Source: Candidatus Marimicrobium litorale
GTDB lineage: Bacteria; Pseudomonadota; Gammaproteobacteria; Pseudomonadales; Halieaceae
Direction of reading: 5' to 3'
Assembly (NCBI RefSeq): GCF_026262645.1
Contig: NZ_SHNO01000001.1
Coordinates: 1,798,001 to 1,862,000, forward strand
Length of the DNA: 64,000 nt
In this document: positions 29,464 to 38,480 of the stretch, piece by piece
Position numbering within the stretch: the stretch's first letter is position 1
Layout: each line of letters begins with the position of its first letter
Translations under genes and position numbers: made by a program
Notes under the pieces: generated by a model
What the model saw: the letters and a program-made list of their open reading frames with translations, nothing else
Database searches by the model: none
What the model was told of the DNA's origin: nothing

Positions 29464-29856
29464 CTAGCGCTTGGAGTACTGGGGACGCTTGCGAGCCTTG
29501 CGCAGACCGACTTTTTTACGCTCTACCTCGCGGGCATCCCGGGTGACATAACCGGAGCTGCGCAGGGTACCGCGCAGGGACTCATCATATTCCATCAATG
29601 CCCGGGTGATGCCGTGGCGAATAGCGCCCGCCTGCCCGAAGCTGCCACCGCCGGCGACAGTGACATTGATGTCAAATTTTCCAGCCAACTCAACCAGTTC
29701 GAGTGGCTGACGCACGATCATACGCGCCACCTCTCGGCCAAAATACTGATCCAGAGGTCGCTTATTCACCGTGATATCACCCGCCCCGTTGCGCATGAAT
29801 ACCCGCGCGGTGGAGGTTTTACGACGGCCGGTTCCATAATATTCGCTAGCTGACAT
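29464..29856 (-). CDS. rpsI: 30S ribosomal protein S9 (uS9)
   Basis: Small-subunit ribosomal protein whose C-terminal tail reaches the P-site tRNA. It has 130 residues. [15 protein letters not shown] at the N-terminus and the terminal [17 protein letters not shown] are hallmarks. It follows rplM by 14 bp in the conserved rplM-rpsI operon and is ended by the terminator at 29384-29419. Confidence 0.99.
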   Translation of the reverse strand: MSASEYYGTGRRKTSTARVFMRNGAGDITVNKRPLDQYFGREVARMIVRQPLELVELAGKFDINVTVAGGGSFGQAGAIRHGITRALMEYDESLRGTLRSSGYVTRDAREVERKKVGLRKARKRPQYSKR

Positions 29857-29870
29857 AATCTGCGCGTCCG

Positions 29871-30299
29871 TTAGATATTCAATGCTTGTGGCTGCTGGGC
29901 GGCGTGCGGATGCTCGCTCCCGGCGTAAACCTTCAACTTCTTGAACATGGCGCGACCCAGCGGGTTACGCGGCAACATGCCCTTCACTGCCCCTTGGATA
30001 ACGCGTTCAGGGGCCTTGTCGATCAATTTTTCGAAAGAAATAGACTTCAGGCCACCAGGATAGCCGGTGTGGTGGTGATACATCTTATCGGTGGTTTTAG
30101 CGCCGGTCACCTTCACTTTCTCAGCATTCACCACAACGATGTAATCGCCTGTGTCCACGTGGGGAGTGTACTCCGCCTTGTGCTTGCCGCGCAGCCGGTG
30201 AGCGATGGCACTCGCCAGCCGCCCCAAGGTCATGTCGGCGGCATCCACCACGTACCAGTCGCGGGCCACTTCTTCCGCTTTGGCGCTGTAAGTTTTCAT
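29871..30299 (-). CDS. rplM: 50S ribosomal protein L13 (uL13)
   Basis: Early-assembling large-subunit protein. The ATG at 30299 gives the standard 142 residues starting [11 protein letters not shown] and is preceded by GAGGCGGA; an upstream in-frame start at 30326 would add nine unsupported residues. The motifs LGRLAS, KVKVTG and GYPGGLKS are conserved. First gene of the rplM-rpsI operon. Confidence 0.99.
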   Translation of the reverse strand: MKTYSAKAEEVARDWYVVDAADMTLGRLASAIAHRLRGKHKAEYTPHVDTGDYIVVVNAEKVKVTGAKTTDKMYHHHTGYPGGLKSISFEKLIDKAPERVIQGAVKGMLPRNPLGRAMFKKLKVYAGSEHPHAAQQPQALNI

Positions 30300-30406
30300 G
30301 AGAATCCGCCTCTGGGAGGAGTCCAAAATAAAGAGCGCGAATACTACTGAAACGGCCCCACTATTTCAACCCAATGTTACAGATATTTTCGCCCGATCAA
30401 CCCCGG

Positions 30407-30429
30407 AAAAGCCCCGCCGCCTGCGGGCT
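30407..30429 (-). terminator. Possible terminator after zapE
   Basis: On the - strand AGCCCGC and GCGGGGCT can pair across a short loop and are followed by TTTTCC. It is located between the zapE stop and rplM. The U-tract is only four bases. Confidence 0.35.
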
Positions 30430-30461
30430 GGCCTGCTACTGCTAAAATCCCCGGCACAACG

Positions 30462-31562
30462 CTATGGCCGGTGCTCCCGGGCGAGATACTCAAATGACTG
30501 CATCTCCTGCAGCCGGGAAATGGTCCGCTGGAACTCAAATTCAAGCTTGCCCCCCGCATATAACTCCAGCAGGGGCATGGCGGCAGCCAGCACCAATTTG
30601 ACATTGCGGTCATAGAATTCATCGACCAGATTGATAAAACGTCGCGCCTGGTCATCCTTGTCTGCATCGAATTCGGGCACACCGGAAATCAGGACAGTAT
30701 GGAAAACTTTCGCCAGTTCGATGTAATCATTCTGCGATCGAGGGCCATCACAGAGCTCCGCAAACTCAAACCAGACCGCATCCTTCGCCAGACAGCGAGT
30801 AGTCAGGTAGCGCTTGTTGACCTCGAGCCGCTCCCAGTGCATTCCTCGATCCGGCGCCAACCGATCAAAACTCTCGCGCAAACTTTGCTCCGCCTTTTTA
30901 TCCAGCGGGTAGTGATACAACTGCGCTTGCTGCAGCGCGCGCAGCCGGTAATCTACTCCCGCATCTACGTTCACTACCTGTGTGTAGCGGTTGATCATAT
31001 CGATCGCAGGCAGAAAACGTTGTCGCTGAAGGCCGTTCTTGTACAGTTGCCCTGGCTCAATATTTGAGGTCGCCACCAGAGTTACGCCGCGGGCAAAAAG
31101 GGCTTTCATCAGTTCACCCAGTATCATAGCGTCAGCGATATCAGTGACGAAAAACTCGTCAAAGCAAAGCACCCTGGCTTCTGCTGAGAGACCCTCCGCT
31201 ACCAGATCGAGCGGGTTTTTTTCGCCTTCTAGCTTGACCAGATCGGCGTGGACGCGCTGCATGAACCGGTGAAAATGCACTCGCAACTTGCGCTCGACGG
31301 GCAGGCAATCGAAAAACGTATCCATGAGGTAGGTCTTGCCCCTTCCCACCCCTCCCCACAGGTAGAGGCCCGTGACCGGCTCGACCGGTTCATTGCGTAA
31401 CCTGCGCAGCCAGCCGCGCAGGCCGCCCCGGCGTTCGCCCGGCACAGCCAGCAGCCGCTGGTAAAGGCGCTCCAGCAAGCTCACCGCGTTTTCCTGCGCG
31501 GCGTCGTGCAAGAAATTGTCCTGTTTCAGGTCAGCTTGGTAGCGCTGCCAAGGAGTATCCAT
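30462..31562 (-). CDS. zapE: Cell division ATPase ZapE (AFG1 family)
   Basis: AAA-type P-loop ATPase associated with the Z-ring under low-oxygen or high-temperature growth in E. coli. The ATG at 31562 gives 366 residues starting MDTPWQRYQADLK, the usual N-terminus; an extended frame to 31700 looks non-conserved. Walker A is in LWGGVGRGKTYLMD, Walker B in VLCFDEFFVTDIADA, and sensor 1 around VATSN. Next to rplM-rpsI as in Pseudomonas (PA4438). Confidence 0.95.
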   Translation of the reverse strand: MDTPWQRYQADLKQDNFLHDAAQENAVSLLERLYQRLLAVPGERRGGLRGWLRRLRNEPVEPVTGLYLWGGVGRGKTYLMDTFFDCLPVERKLRVHFHRFMQRVHADLVKLEGEKNPLDLVAEGLSAEARVLCFDEFFVTDIADAMILGELMKALFARGVTLVATSNIEPGQLYKNGLQRQRFLPAIDMINRYTQVVNVDAGVDYRLRALQQAQLYHYPLDKKAEQSLRESFDRLAPDRGMHWERLEVNKRYLTTRCLAKDAVWFEFAELCDGPRSQNDYIELAKVFHTVLISGVPEFDADKDDQARRFINLVDEFYDRNVKLVLAAAMPLLELYAGGKLEFEFQRTISRLQEMQSFEYLAREHRP

Positions 31563-31768
31563 GTAGAGCAAATCCGGTTTCGGACGTATCGTCGGGCCGC
31601 ACACTTTAACCATCCGCAGCCGTGGTTTGCAACGCCGTAACCCACACAACGCCTTGGCAGGCGCATCGACACGGCCGGTTTTACGAAAACCCATCGCCAC
31701 GGCGCTACAGCCGGCACAACAATAGGGGTATACTGCCTGCGCTGATAATTAACTGCGAGGAACTGTTT

Positions 31769-32245
31769 GTGGAATCATCCGGATACAGCCTGGAAATACT
31801 GCTGGCTGTGAGCGCTGCAATGACGATCATTGGCGCACTGCTTGGTTGGGCGGTCAGTCGCAGCGCCACTGACGATGCGAAAAAAAATCGCGAGTTGGCC
31901 CTAAAACTTGACCAGGTGATGCAGGACAAAAAAGCCTATGAGGATGACGTGGTCGAACACTTTACCCAGACTGCGCAAATGCTAAACGGACTCACGGAAA
32001 GCTACCGGGAGGTGCACAACCATCTCGCCCAGGGCGCATCCAGTCTGTGTCAGGGCGCGGGCCCACTGCCACTCGAGCGAGTCGGAAGTAATGGCGAAGC
32101 CGCTGAGATACCAGGTAAGCTCGCGACAACACAGCCTCCCTTGGACTACGCTCCCAAAACCTCCCCTGATGAAAAAGGCATGCTCAACGAACAATTTGGC
32201 TTTGAGCGCGATGCCAGTGAGGACGAACCCCAAAAAATCGGCTGA
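31769..32245 (+). CDS. zapG: DUF1043 inner-membrane protein ZapG (YhcB)
   Basis: Single-pass inner-membrane protein of the YhcB family, linked in E. coli to the divisome and envelope synthesis. The GTG at 31769 is chosen because GCGAGGAA stands at good distance upstream and it places the membrane helix (ILLAVSAAMTIIGALLGWAV) at the N-terminus, giving 158 residues. A coiled coil follows, then the conserved VVEHFTQTAQMLNGLTESYREVHNHL. The tail is low-complexity. A TATACT hexamer at 31729-31734 may be its -10. Divergent from zapE and convergent with the Nif3-like gene. Confidence 0.9.
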   Translation: MESSGYSLEILLAVSAAMTIIGALLGWAVSRSATDDAKKNRELALKLDQVMQDKKAYEDDVVEHFTQTAQMLNGLTESYREVHNHLAQGASSLCQGAGPLPLERVGSNGEAAEIPGKLATTQPPLDYAPKTSPDEKGMLNEQFGFERDASEDEPQKIG

Positions 32246-32250
32246 GCCCG

Positions 32251-33018
32251 CTACACCGGGTTATCGATGTCGATAAACCGGTGTTGCAGACCGAAGTGCT
32301 CCTGCAAATGTTCACCCACGGCCTGTACACCGTAGCGCTCCGTGGCGTGATGGCCCGCCGCGACAAAATGAATACCCTCTTCGCGTGCAATGTGCACCGT
32401 GGCCTCGGACACCTCACCGGTTACGAAAAGGTCTGCTCCCGCCGCTACCGCAGCCTCAAGGTAACTCTGGGCAGCCCCCGTGCACCACGCGATGCGCCGG
32501 ACCGGTGCCGCAGCGTCTCCAATGTGCAACGCCTGACGGCCTGTAAAACCCTCTACGCGTGAGACAAACGCCCCCGCACTTTCCGCGCGGGCAAGCGTCG
32601 CGATATTACCCACACTGTCAACCGCGCCCGGCTGCAATGGCTCCTGATCCTCATTGGCAATGCCCATAAGTCGACCAAGGCATGCGTTGTTACCCATCCT
32701 CGGGTGCGCATCCAGCGGCAGGTGATAGGCCAGCAGGCTCATATCGTGGTGCAACAGCGCCGTGAGGCGACGCTTCTTCATGCCCACCACCTCAGGCGCC
32801 TCGGAGCGCCAGAAGTACCCATGGTGCACCAGCAGGGCGTCAGCACCCCATGCCGCTGCCTCATCTATCAAATCTTGGCAGGCAGTCACTCCCGTGACGA
32901 GCCTGGTCACAACAGGCCGACCCTCAACCTGCAGACCATTGGGGCAGTAATCCTGAAACCGGTCAGGCCGCAGGCAATGATCCAGATACTGATGAAGCTC
33001 CCGGAGATCTACGCTCAT
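32251..33018 (-). CDS. Nif3-like dinuclear metal-binding protein (YbgI family)
   Basis: Conserved Nif3/YbgI-family protein with a presumed dinuclear metal centre. The ATG at 33018 gives 255 residues beginning MSVDLRELHQYLDHCL. Metal-binding positions appear as VHHGYFW, the segment LPLDAHPRMGNNACL and the C-terminal HFVAAGHHATERYG. The family is sometimes annotated as GTP cyclohydrolase I type 2, but that activity is not firmly established and is not claimed here. It lies between zapG and the AlgW/DegS protease, as in Pseudomonas. Confidence 0.92.
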   Translation of the reverse strand: MSVDLRELHQYLDHCLRPDRFQDYCPNGLQVEGRPVVTRLVTGVTACQDLIDEAAAWGADALLVHHGYFWRSEAPEVVGMKKRRLTALLHHDMSLLAYHLPLDAHPRMGNNACLGRLMGIANEDQEPLQPGAVDSVGNIATLARAESAGAFVSRVEGFTGRQALHIGDAAAPVRRIAWCTGAAQSYLEAAVAAGADLFVTGEVSEATVHIAREEGIHFVAAGHHATERYGVQAVGEHLQEHFGLQHRFIDIDNPV

Positions 33019-33111
33019 AGTTTTTTCCGTTATAGCGCTGACGATGCGACTGCGTGGCATGCGCAGCTCGCTATACTATACAATGCCTGTGCGAACCTCA
33101 CCCGGTCCTTC

Positions 33112-34197
33112 ATGAAACAGATACTGACAGACTTTCTGTGGCCAGCCATTGCCGGCCTGCTTGCAGCACTCCTGATACTGGATCGCTGGGTCCTGCCCGT
33201 CGCACCCACCTGGACGGGGCCAGTCAGTTATTCTGCGGCCGTGGAGGCCGCTGCTCCCGCCGTGGTAAACATCTACACCGCCAAACTGATAAGGCAGCGT
33301 AGCAACCCCCTGCTGCATGATCGTCGCCTCAATCCGTCTGGTTTACGCCCCTCCCGACGCGGGCGCGTAGAACGCTCCCTTGGATCAGGCGTCATAATGA
33401 CCGAGCAGGGGCATATTCTGACCAATAATCATGTCATAGACGGCGCGGATGCCATACAGGTGATGCTCAATGACGGGCGAACCGCAAACGCCTCCGTCGT
33501 CGGCACTGATATGGCCACTGATCTCGCCGTGCTGCAGGTAAAGCTGCCCGATTTGAAGGCCATCAACCTGGGCGATGCCGAAATGGCTCGCGTGGGCGAT
33601 GTCGTGTTAGCGATCGGCAATCCACTGGGATTCAGGCACACCGTATCCCAGGGCATTATTTCCGCTTTGGGCCGGTTTGGCCTGCAGTCCGACATCTATG
33701 AAGACTATATCCAGACCGACGCGGCAATTCACTTGGGCAACTCGGGCGGCGCATTGATCGACTCTCAGGGCCGACTACTGGGGATTAACACGCTGATCTA
33801 CACCGCCGAAGGCCGCACTCGCAATACGTCTACAGGCATCGGTATCAGCCTGGCCATACCGGTCAATCAGGCCCTCTACGTGATGGAGGACCTGATTCAG
33901 TATGGCTCAGTCATTCGCGGGTGGCTTGGAGTCAGCGCAGAACCGGTCGCGATGAATCAACAGGCGCAGGCCCTGTTGGTCGCCTCGGTCGCCCCGGACA
34001 GTCCCGCACAAAAAGCCGGCATGCAGGCGGGAGATTTGATCACGCATATCGACAACGAACCGGTGCGGGACGCCCGCTTGACCAGCCATCGCATAGCCAT
34101 GCTCAAACCGGGCGACTCGGTGGATATCAGCGTGCAACGGGAGCGCCAGAGTCTGGAGCTGCAGGCCGTAGTGGGTGTGCTGAATCAGCCGAGGTAG
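33112..34197 (+). CDS. algW: Periplasmic serine protease of the DegS/AlgW type
   Basis: Membrane-anchored HtrA-family protease that in relatives senses misfolded outer-membrane proteins and cleaves the anti-sigma factor to start the envelope stress response. The ATG at 33112 gives 361 residues with an N-terminal anchor (about 9-30). The catalytic triad is H107 in TNNHVID, D137 in TDLAVL and S211 in GNSGGALID. A single PDZ domain follows (about 265-355), as in DegS/AlgW rather than the two of DegP. Overlapping TATACT/TATACA hexamers at 33072-33082 may be its -10. Divergent from the Nif3-like gene. Confidence 0.93.
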   Translation: MKQILTDFLWPAIAGLLAALLILDRWVLPVAPTWTGPVSYSAAVEAAAPAVVNIYTAKLIRQRSNPLLHDRRLNPSGLRPSRRGRVERSLGSGVIMTEQGHILTNNHVIDGADAIQVMLNDGRTANASVVGTDMATDLAVLQVKLPDLKAINLGDAEMARVGDVVLAIGNPLGFRHTVSQGIISALGRFGLQSDIYEDYIQTDAAIHLGNSGGALIDSQGRLLGINTLIYTAEGRTRNTSTGIGISLAIPVNQALYVMEDLIQYGSVIRGWLGVSAEPVAMNQQAQALLVASVAPDSPAQKAGMQAGDLITHIDNEPVRDARLTSHRIAMLKPGDSVDISVQRERQSLELQAVVGVLNQPR

Positions 34198-34261
34198 TGA
34201 TGGCAAAGCCGCACCCGACAGACCACCGCGGGTGTGTCTCCATAGGAGACGACAGGGCGCG

Positions 34262-35569
34262 CTATTTCGCCGGCTTCTTGTGCGTCAGGCGCATCTCGGC
34301 ACTGCGGGCATGCGCCGTGAGCGATTCGCCACGGGCCAGCACCGACGCCATAGCACCCAACTCCTGTACACCCTGCTCACTGCACCTGATCAACGAACTG
34401 CGCTTCTGGAAATCGTACACACCCAGAGGCGAACTGAAGCGCGACCCGCCCGCCGTGGGCAACACGTGATTAGGGCCGGCGCAGTAATCGCCCAGCGCCT
34501 CGGACGTATAAGACCCCATAAAAATAGCCCCGGCATGCTCTATCTGCGGCAGCAGGGCTTCCGGGTCTTCGACTGACAGCTCGAGATGCTCCGGCGCAAT
34601 CAAGTTACTGATCGCTGCCGCCTCCGCCAGATCACGGGTCACAATCATGGCTCCGCGCGCTCTCAGCGAGACGCCGATTATATCCGCCCGCTCCATGGTA
34701 GGGAGCAGACGCTCGATTCCCGCCCGCACCGCAGCGAGGTATTTGTGGTCGGGGCAGAGCAGGATGCACTGGGCGTTTTCATCATGTTCAGCCTGGGAAA
34801 ACAAATCCATCACCACCCAGTCTGGATCGGTGTGACCGTCAGCGATAATGAGGATTTCTGAAGGGCCCGCCTCCATATCAATACCGACGCGACCAAACAC
34901 CTGGCGCTTTGCCGTGGCCACATAAATATTGCCGGGGCCCACAATTTTGTCCACTGCGGGCAGCGTTTCGGTACCCAGCGCGAGTGCCGCGATGGCCTGT
35001 GCACCCCCTAGTGTGAACACTCTGTCGACGCCTGCTACCGCCGCCGCCGCCAACACCAGGTCGCTAACATCGCCCCCAGGGGCGGGTACGACCATGACAA
35101 CTTCCGCAACCCCCGCCACTTTTGCCGGCAGGGCATTCATCAGCACGGAGGAGGGGTAACTGGCCTTACCGCCGGGCACATAAATGCCGACACGCGCCAA
35201 TGCGGTAACACGCTGGCCCAGCACGTTCCCCAGTGCGTCCTCATACTGCCAGCTCTGTTGCAGCTGGCGCTCATGAAAATCGCGGATTCTCTGCGCAGCG
35301 TACTCCAGGGCTTCTCGCTGAGCGACATCGATATGGCACAGGGCCTCCGTCATTCGCTCCCGGCTCACCTCCAGCGTCGCAACGGACTCGACCTGCAAAT
35401 TATCAAAGCGTGCTGTGTACTCCAGCACCGCAGCATCGCCCCGGCGGGCAACATCGGCAATAATGGCGGCAACCGTTTCATCAACGCTAGCGCCATCCAC
35501 CTCGTCCCGGGAGGTGAGTCGCGTGAGCGCGGCATCAAAGTCCGCATCGGACGTATCGAGTTGTCGCAT
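34262..35569 (-). CDS. hisD: Histidinol dehydrogenase
   Basis: Zinc enzyme performing the last two NAD-dependent oxidations of histidine synthesis. The ATG at 35569 gives 435 residues and directly follows the hisG stop. Conserved segments include [32 protein letters not shown] and [11 protein letters not shown]; the metal-binding region near AQHDENAQ appears as [10 protein letters not shown], and PEHLEL is present. No hisC lies next to it here, unlike Pseudomonas. Confidence 0.98.
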   Translation of the reverse strand: MRQLDTSDADFDAALTRLTSRDEVDGASVDETVAAIIADVARRGDAAVLEYTARFDNLQVESVATLEVSRERMTEALCHIDVAQREALEYAAQRIRDFHERQLQQSWQYEDALGNVLGQRVTALARVGIYVPGGKASYPSSVLMNALPAKVAGVAEVVMVVPAPGGDVSDLVLAAAAVAGVDRVFTLGGAQAIAALALGTETLPAVDKIVGPGNIYVATAKRQVFGRVGIDMEAGPSEILIIADGHTDPDWVVMDLFSQAEHDENAQCILLCPDHKYLAAVRAGIERLLPTMERADIIGVSLRARGAMIVTRDLAEAAAISNLIAPEHLELSVEDPEALLPQIEHAGAIFMGSYTSEALGDYCAGPNHVLPTAGGSRFSSPLGVYDFQKRSSLIRCSEQGVQELGAMASVLARGESLTAHARSAEMRLTHKKPAK

Positions 35570-35570
35570 G

Positions 35571-36206
35571 TCAGTTCCCTTGCACAACCGCCGCGAGGGC
35601 ATCCACCACGGCGGTGATCTGCTCATGCCGGGAGCGCAAAGAGGCTTTATTTACCACCAGGCGTGAGCTGATACGCGCGATTTCCTCGAGGGGCTCCATG
35701 CCATTGGCGCGCAGGGTATTACCGGTATCGACTATGTCTACGATCACATCCGCCAAATCCATAATCGGAGCGAGCTCCATCGCGCCGTAAAGCTTGATGA
35801 GGTCTACCTGCATGCCCTGCCGAGAAAAATAGTCGCGCGCGATGTTCACAAACTTGGTCGCCACGCGGACACGGGAGCCCTCATGGATCCAGCCTACTTT
35901 GGCCGCCGTCATCAATCGACACTCGGCGATACCCAGGTCGAGTGGTTCATAAAGGCCCTCGGCACCCTGCTCCATCAGGATATCTTTTCCGACAACACCC
36001 ACCTGGGCTGCGCCATGACGCACATAGGTCGGCACATCGGTGCCACGCAGTATAACCAGCCGGACATCTTCCCGACTGGTCTGAAACAGCAGCTTGCGAC
36101 TGGATGACAGATCCTCCAACGGCTCGATACCTGCCCGCGCGAGCATCGGCAGCGTCTCCTTGAGGATGCGCCCCTTCGTCAATGCGATTGTTAGTTGTTC
36201 GCTCAT
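35571..36206 (-). CDS. hisG: ATP phosphoribosyltransferase, short catalytic form
   Basis: First enzyme of histidine synthesis, condensing ATP with PRPP. At 211 residues it is the short form, which lacks the C-terminal regulatory domain and in known cases requires the partner HisZ; no hisZ lies in this window. [10 protein letters not shown] at the N-terminus and the PRPP-binding [17 protein letters not shown] are clear. It starts 79 bp after ibaG, in the place where murA usually intervenes. Confidence 0.97.
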   Translation of the reverse strand: MSEQLTIALTKGRILKETLPMLARAGIEPLEDLSSSRKLLFQTSREDVRLVILRGTDVPTYVRHGAAQVGVVGKDILMEQGAEGLYEPLDLGIAECRLMTAAKVGWIHEGSRVRVATKFVNIARDYFSRQGMQVDLIKLYGAMELAPIMDLADVIVDIVDTGNTLRANGMEPLEEIARISSRLVVNKASLRSRHEQITAVVDALAAVVQGN

Positions 36207-36285
36207 GCTAAAACCCGTGCAGTTCGGCTGTGGCCCGCATCATCACCCCTGCGACCGCGGAATGATCGACCGTCGTCGTTCCTTG

Positions 36286-36525
36286 TCAGGATTGCTCTCG
36301 CCACTGGGCAGGTGTATAGGTTCGGATATTCACGGCGTGGATAGACCCGTCGGCAATCCTGTCTTTTAACGCAGCATATACCACTTGCTGCTTCTGCACC
36401 GGCCGCAAGCCCTCAAATACATCACCGATAGCGGCGATATTGTAGTGGCTGCCCTCCCCCTGCACATGAAACTCACAATTCTGTAGTTGATCTTCAAGCA
36501 GAGCCTTGACTGCATCGACATCCAT
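36286..36525 (-). CDS. ibaG: BolA-family protein IbaG
   Basis: Small BolA-fold protein, 79 residues, that in relatives works with monothiol glutaredoxins in iron-sulfur and acid-stress contexts. The motifs CEFHVQGEGSHYNI and the BolA signature region VYAALKDRIADGSIHAVNIRTYTP are typical of IbaG/YrbA. It lies between mlaC and hisG. In most relatives mlaB precedes and murA follows; both are absent here. A TAAAAT hexamer in the upstream gap could be its -10. Confidence 0.95.
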   Translation of the reverse strand: MDVDAVKALLEDQLQNCEFHVQGEGSHYNIAAIGDVFEGLRPVQKQQVVYAALKDRIADGSIHAVNIRTYTPAQWREQS

Positions 36526-36626
36526 ACATCACTCCCGGTGCCAGGCGCGCAAGCAACACGCCGCACGCCGACCCAAAAACGCCGCATTTTAGGTGAATTA
36601 CGTAAGGATAGCGACCAGCCCGGCAG

Positions 36627-37316
36627 TTACTCCCCGGATTCAGTCTCCGCATCTACATCCACCACCACCACGACCCAGCTGTCTATGACCTTACTCAGGT
36701 CGCCCTCATGCTCGCGGGCAGACGCAAGGAACTGATCCCGATAGACCTCTCCTAAGTTGACGCTCTCGATAATGACATTGATCAGTTTCCAGTCACCAGA
36801 CTTCATCTGGCCCATCTGGTACTGAATTTCATAGGGCGTATCCCGGTCGGCGTAAACCAGCTGACGCAGCGATACACGCTGACTGTCAGCGGTATCCTCA
36901 TCGGGCTGCTCCAATTCGATGTCGGAGCCACCGAAAGCCAACAAACCCTTGCTGTAAGTACGCACAAGCGAGGTCCGCATAGCCTGGGTAAAGCTATCCA
37001 GCTGGTCTCTCAGCTGGCTGCGACCCGCTTCATCCAGCGACCGATAACGCTCCGAGCTGGCGTAGGGCCCCATCACCTTGCGGGCAAAACCGCGAAAATC
37101 CACCAGTGGATCCAGCAACACCTGAATCTGGGAGTAGTAACGCTCCGGATCCTCATCGACATACGGCTCCGCATCCACGACAACCGCCATAACGTCGATC
37201 GTCGTGGTATTCACAAGATCATACGCCGTAGAATCCTGTGCGTAAGTGTGCGGCGCAACGGCCGAAAACAACCAAATGATGGCCAGCAAATGAGCCCTGC
37301 CAAAGTGTCGTGACAT
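36627..37316 (-). CDS. mlaC: Phospholipid-binding periplasmic protein MlaC
   Basis: Periplasmic shuttle of the Mla system, which moves phospholipids between outer and inner membranes. It has 229 residues with a signal peptide cleaved near AVAPHTYAQD. The MlaC/Tol_Tol_Ttg2 domain is visible from QIQVLLDPLVDFRGFARKVM to the C-terminal SGDWKLINVIIESVNLG. A GGAGAACAGGA ribosome site precedes the ATG. Its usual partners mlaF, mlaE, mlaD and mlaB are not adjacent: upstream is a divergent gap of 175 bp to yrbG, downstream about 100 bp to ibaG. Confidence 0.92.
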   Translation of the reverse strand: MSRHFGRAHLLAIIWLFSAVAPHTYAQDSTAYDLVNTTTIDVMAVVVDAEPYVDEDPERYYSQIQVLLDPLVDFRGFARKVMGPYASSERYRSLDEAGRSQLRDQLDSFTQAMRTSLVRTYSKGLLAFGGSDIELEQPDEDTADSQRVSLRQLVYADRDTPYEIQYQMGQMKSGDWKLINVIIESVNLGEVYRDQFLASAREHEGDLSKVIDSWVVVVVDVDAETESGE

Positions 37317-37368
37317 TCCTGTTCTCCGTTTCTATAAATTTGCTACCATCATGGCACGTAATGGCCTG

Positions 37369-37374
37369 TATAAT
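37369..37374 (+). promoter_or_regulatory. Probable -10 element upstream of yrbG
   Basis: A perfect TATAAT hexamer lies about 118 bases before the yrbG start in the divergent mlaC/yrbG gap. No good -35 is seen at the right distance. Confidence 0.4.
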
Positions 37375-37491
37375 CGGGCCTCGAACATAACCAGACCCCG
37401 CAACCATGCTGCCCTATTACTCAGACACCCAACGCGGCCTCGCAGTTCCCTACTGCCCGGCGGCGCCTACTTTAACAGGAAATTGGCCCGC

Positions 37492-38466
37492 ATGCTGATA
37501 GCCACGGCTATGATCCTGGTGGGCTTCATCGTGCTGATATGGAGCGCTGACCTGTTTGTCGCCGGCGCAGCCTCTATCGCCAAAAACATGGGCATGTCGC
37601 CCATTATCATCGGCCTGACCATCGTATCCATCGGCACCTCAGCACCTGAAATTCTGGTCGCTATCACCGCCTCTTTATCCGACGCAGGTGAACTTGCCAT
37701 TGGCAATGCCATCGGCTCGAATATCGCCAATATCGCACTGGTGCTCGGCGTGACGCTGCTGGTCGCTCCTTTCATGGTGCACGAGCGGTGCATGAAAACC
37801 GAGTACCCCATTCTTTTGCTGGCGACCTTGTTCGTGGGCCTTTTAATCATTGACTACGGACTATCCCCCGGCAACGGCTGGCTGATGATCTTTCTGTTGG
37901 TCGTCATCATCGGCTTCCTCCTGCGCAAACAATACAAGGGTGGCAACCTGCGGGAAGAGGCCGAGGATGAAACGGAGACAGCCCTGACCCCGAAAAAAGC
38001 CTGGCTCAGTTTTCTGCTGGGGCTGGCACTGCTTGTTACCAGCTCCAAGATCCTCGTGGCAGGCGCCGTTCTCGCCGCAGAGGCACTGGGCGTGTCGGAA
38101 CTCGTCATTGGCCTGACCATCGTCGCCATCGGCACCAGCCTGCCTGAACTCGCCGCCACTATCGCGAGCGCCATGCGCGGCCATACCGAAATCGCGCTGG
38201 GTAACATCATCGGATCCAACCTGTTCAACCTGCTGGCAGTCATGGCAATTCCGGGCATCGTGGCAACGCGCACTCTTGATCCGTCGGTCATCACCCGGGA
38301 TTACTTCACCATGACCTTACTGACCCTGTTTTTGGGCATCGCAATCTTCATCAGCCGCAGGCGTCAGAAATCCTCCCCCGGTCATTCATATCTAGGGCGC
38401 ATACTGGGCGCGCTGTTAGTCTCTTTCTATGCCCTGTATTATTACGCTCTACACGTCACCACCTAG
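37492..38466 (+). CDS. yrbG: Calcium/sodium antiporter YrbG (CaCA family)
   Basis: K-independent Na+/Ca2+ exchanger-like inner-membrane protein. The ATG at 37492 gives 324 residues starting MLIATAMILVGF, in line with the family; an upstream extension to 37351 is not conserved. There are about ten membrane segments and the two alpha repeats characteristic of CaCA exchangers: GLTIVSIGTSAPEILVA with GNAIGSNIAN, and GLTIVAIGTSLPELAAT with GNIIGSNLFN. A cytoplasmic loop of about 30 acidic residues separates the halves. First gene of the yrbG-kdsD-kdsC-lpt block. Confidence 0.95.
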   Translation: MLIATAMILVGFIVLIWSADLFVAGAASIAKNMGMSPIIIGLTIVSIGTSAPEILVAITASLSDAGELAIGNAIGSNIANIALVLGVTLLVAPFMVHERCMKTEYPILLLATLFVGLLIIDYGLSPGNGWLMIFLLVVIIGFLLRKQYKGGNLREEAEDETETALTPKKAWLSFLLGLALLVTSSKILVAGAVLAAEALGVSELVIGLTIVAIGTSLPELAATIASAMRGHTEIALGNIIGSNLFNLLAVMAIPGIVATRTLDPSVITRDYFTMTLLTLFLGIAIFISRRRQKSSPGHSYLGRILGALLVSFYALYYYALHVTT

Positions 38467-38480
38467 CGTTGGAACACTTT

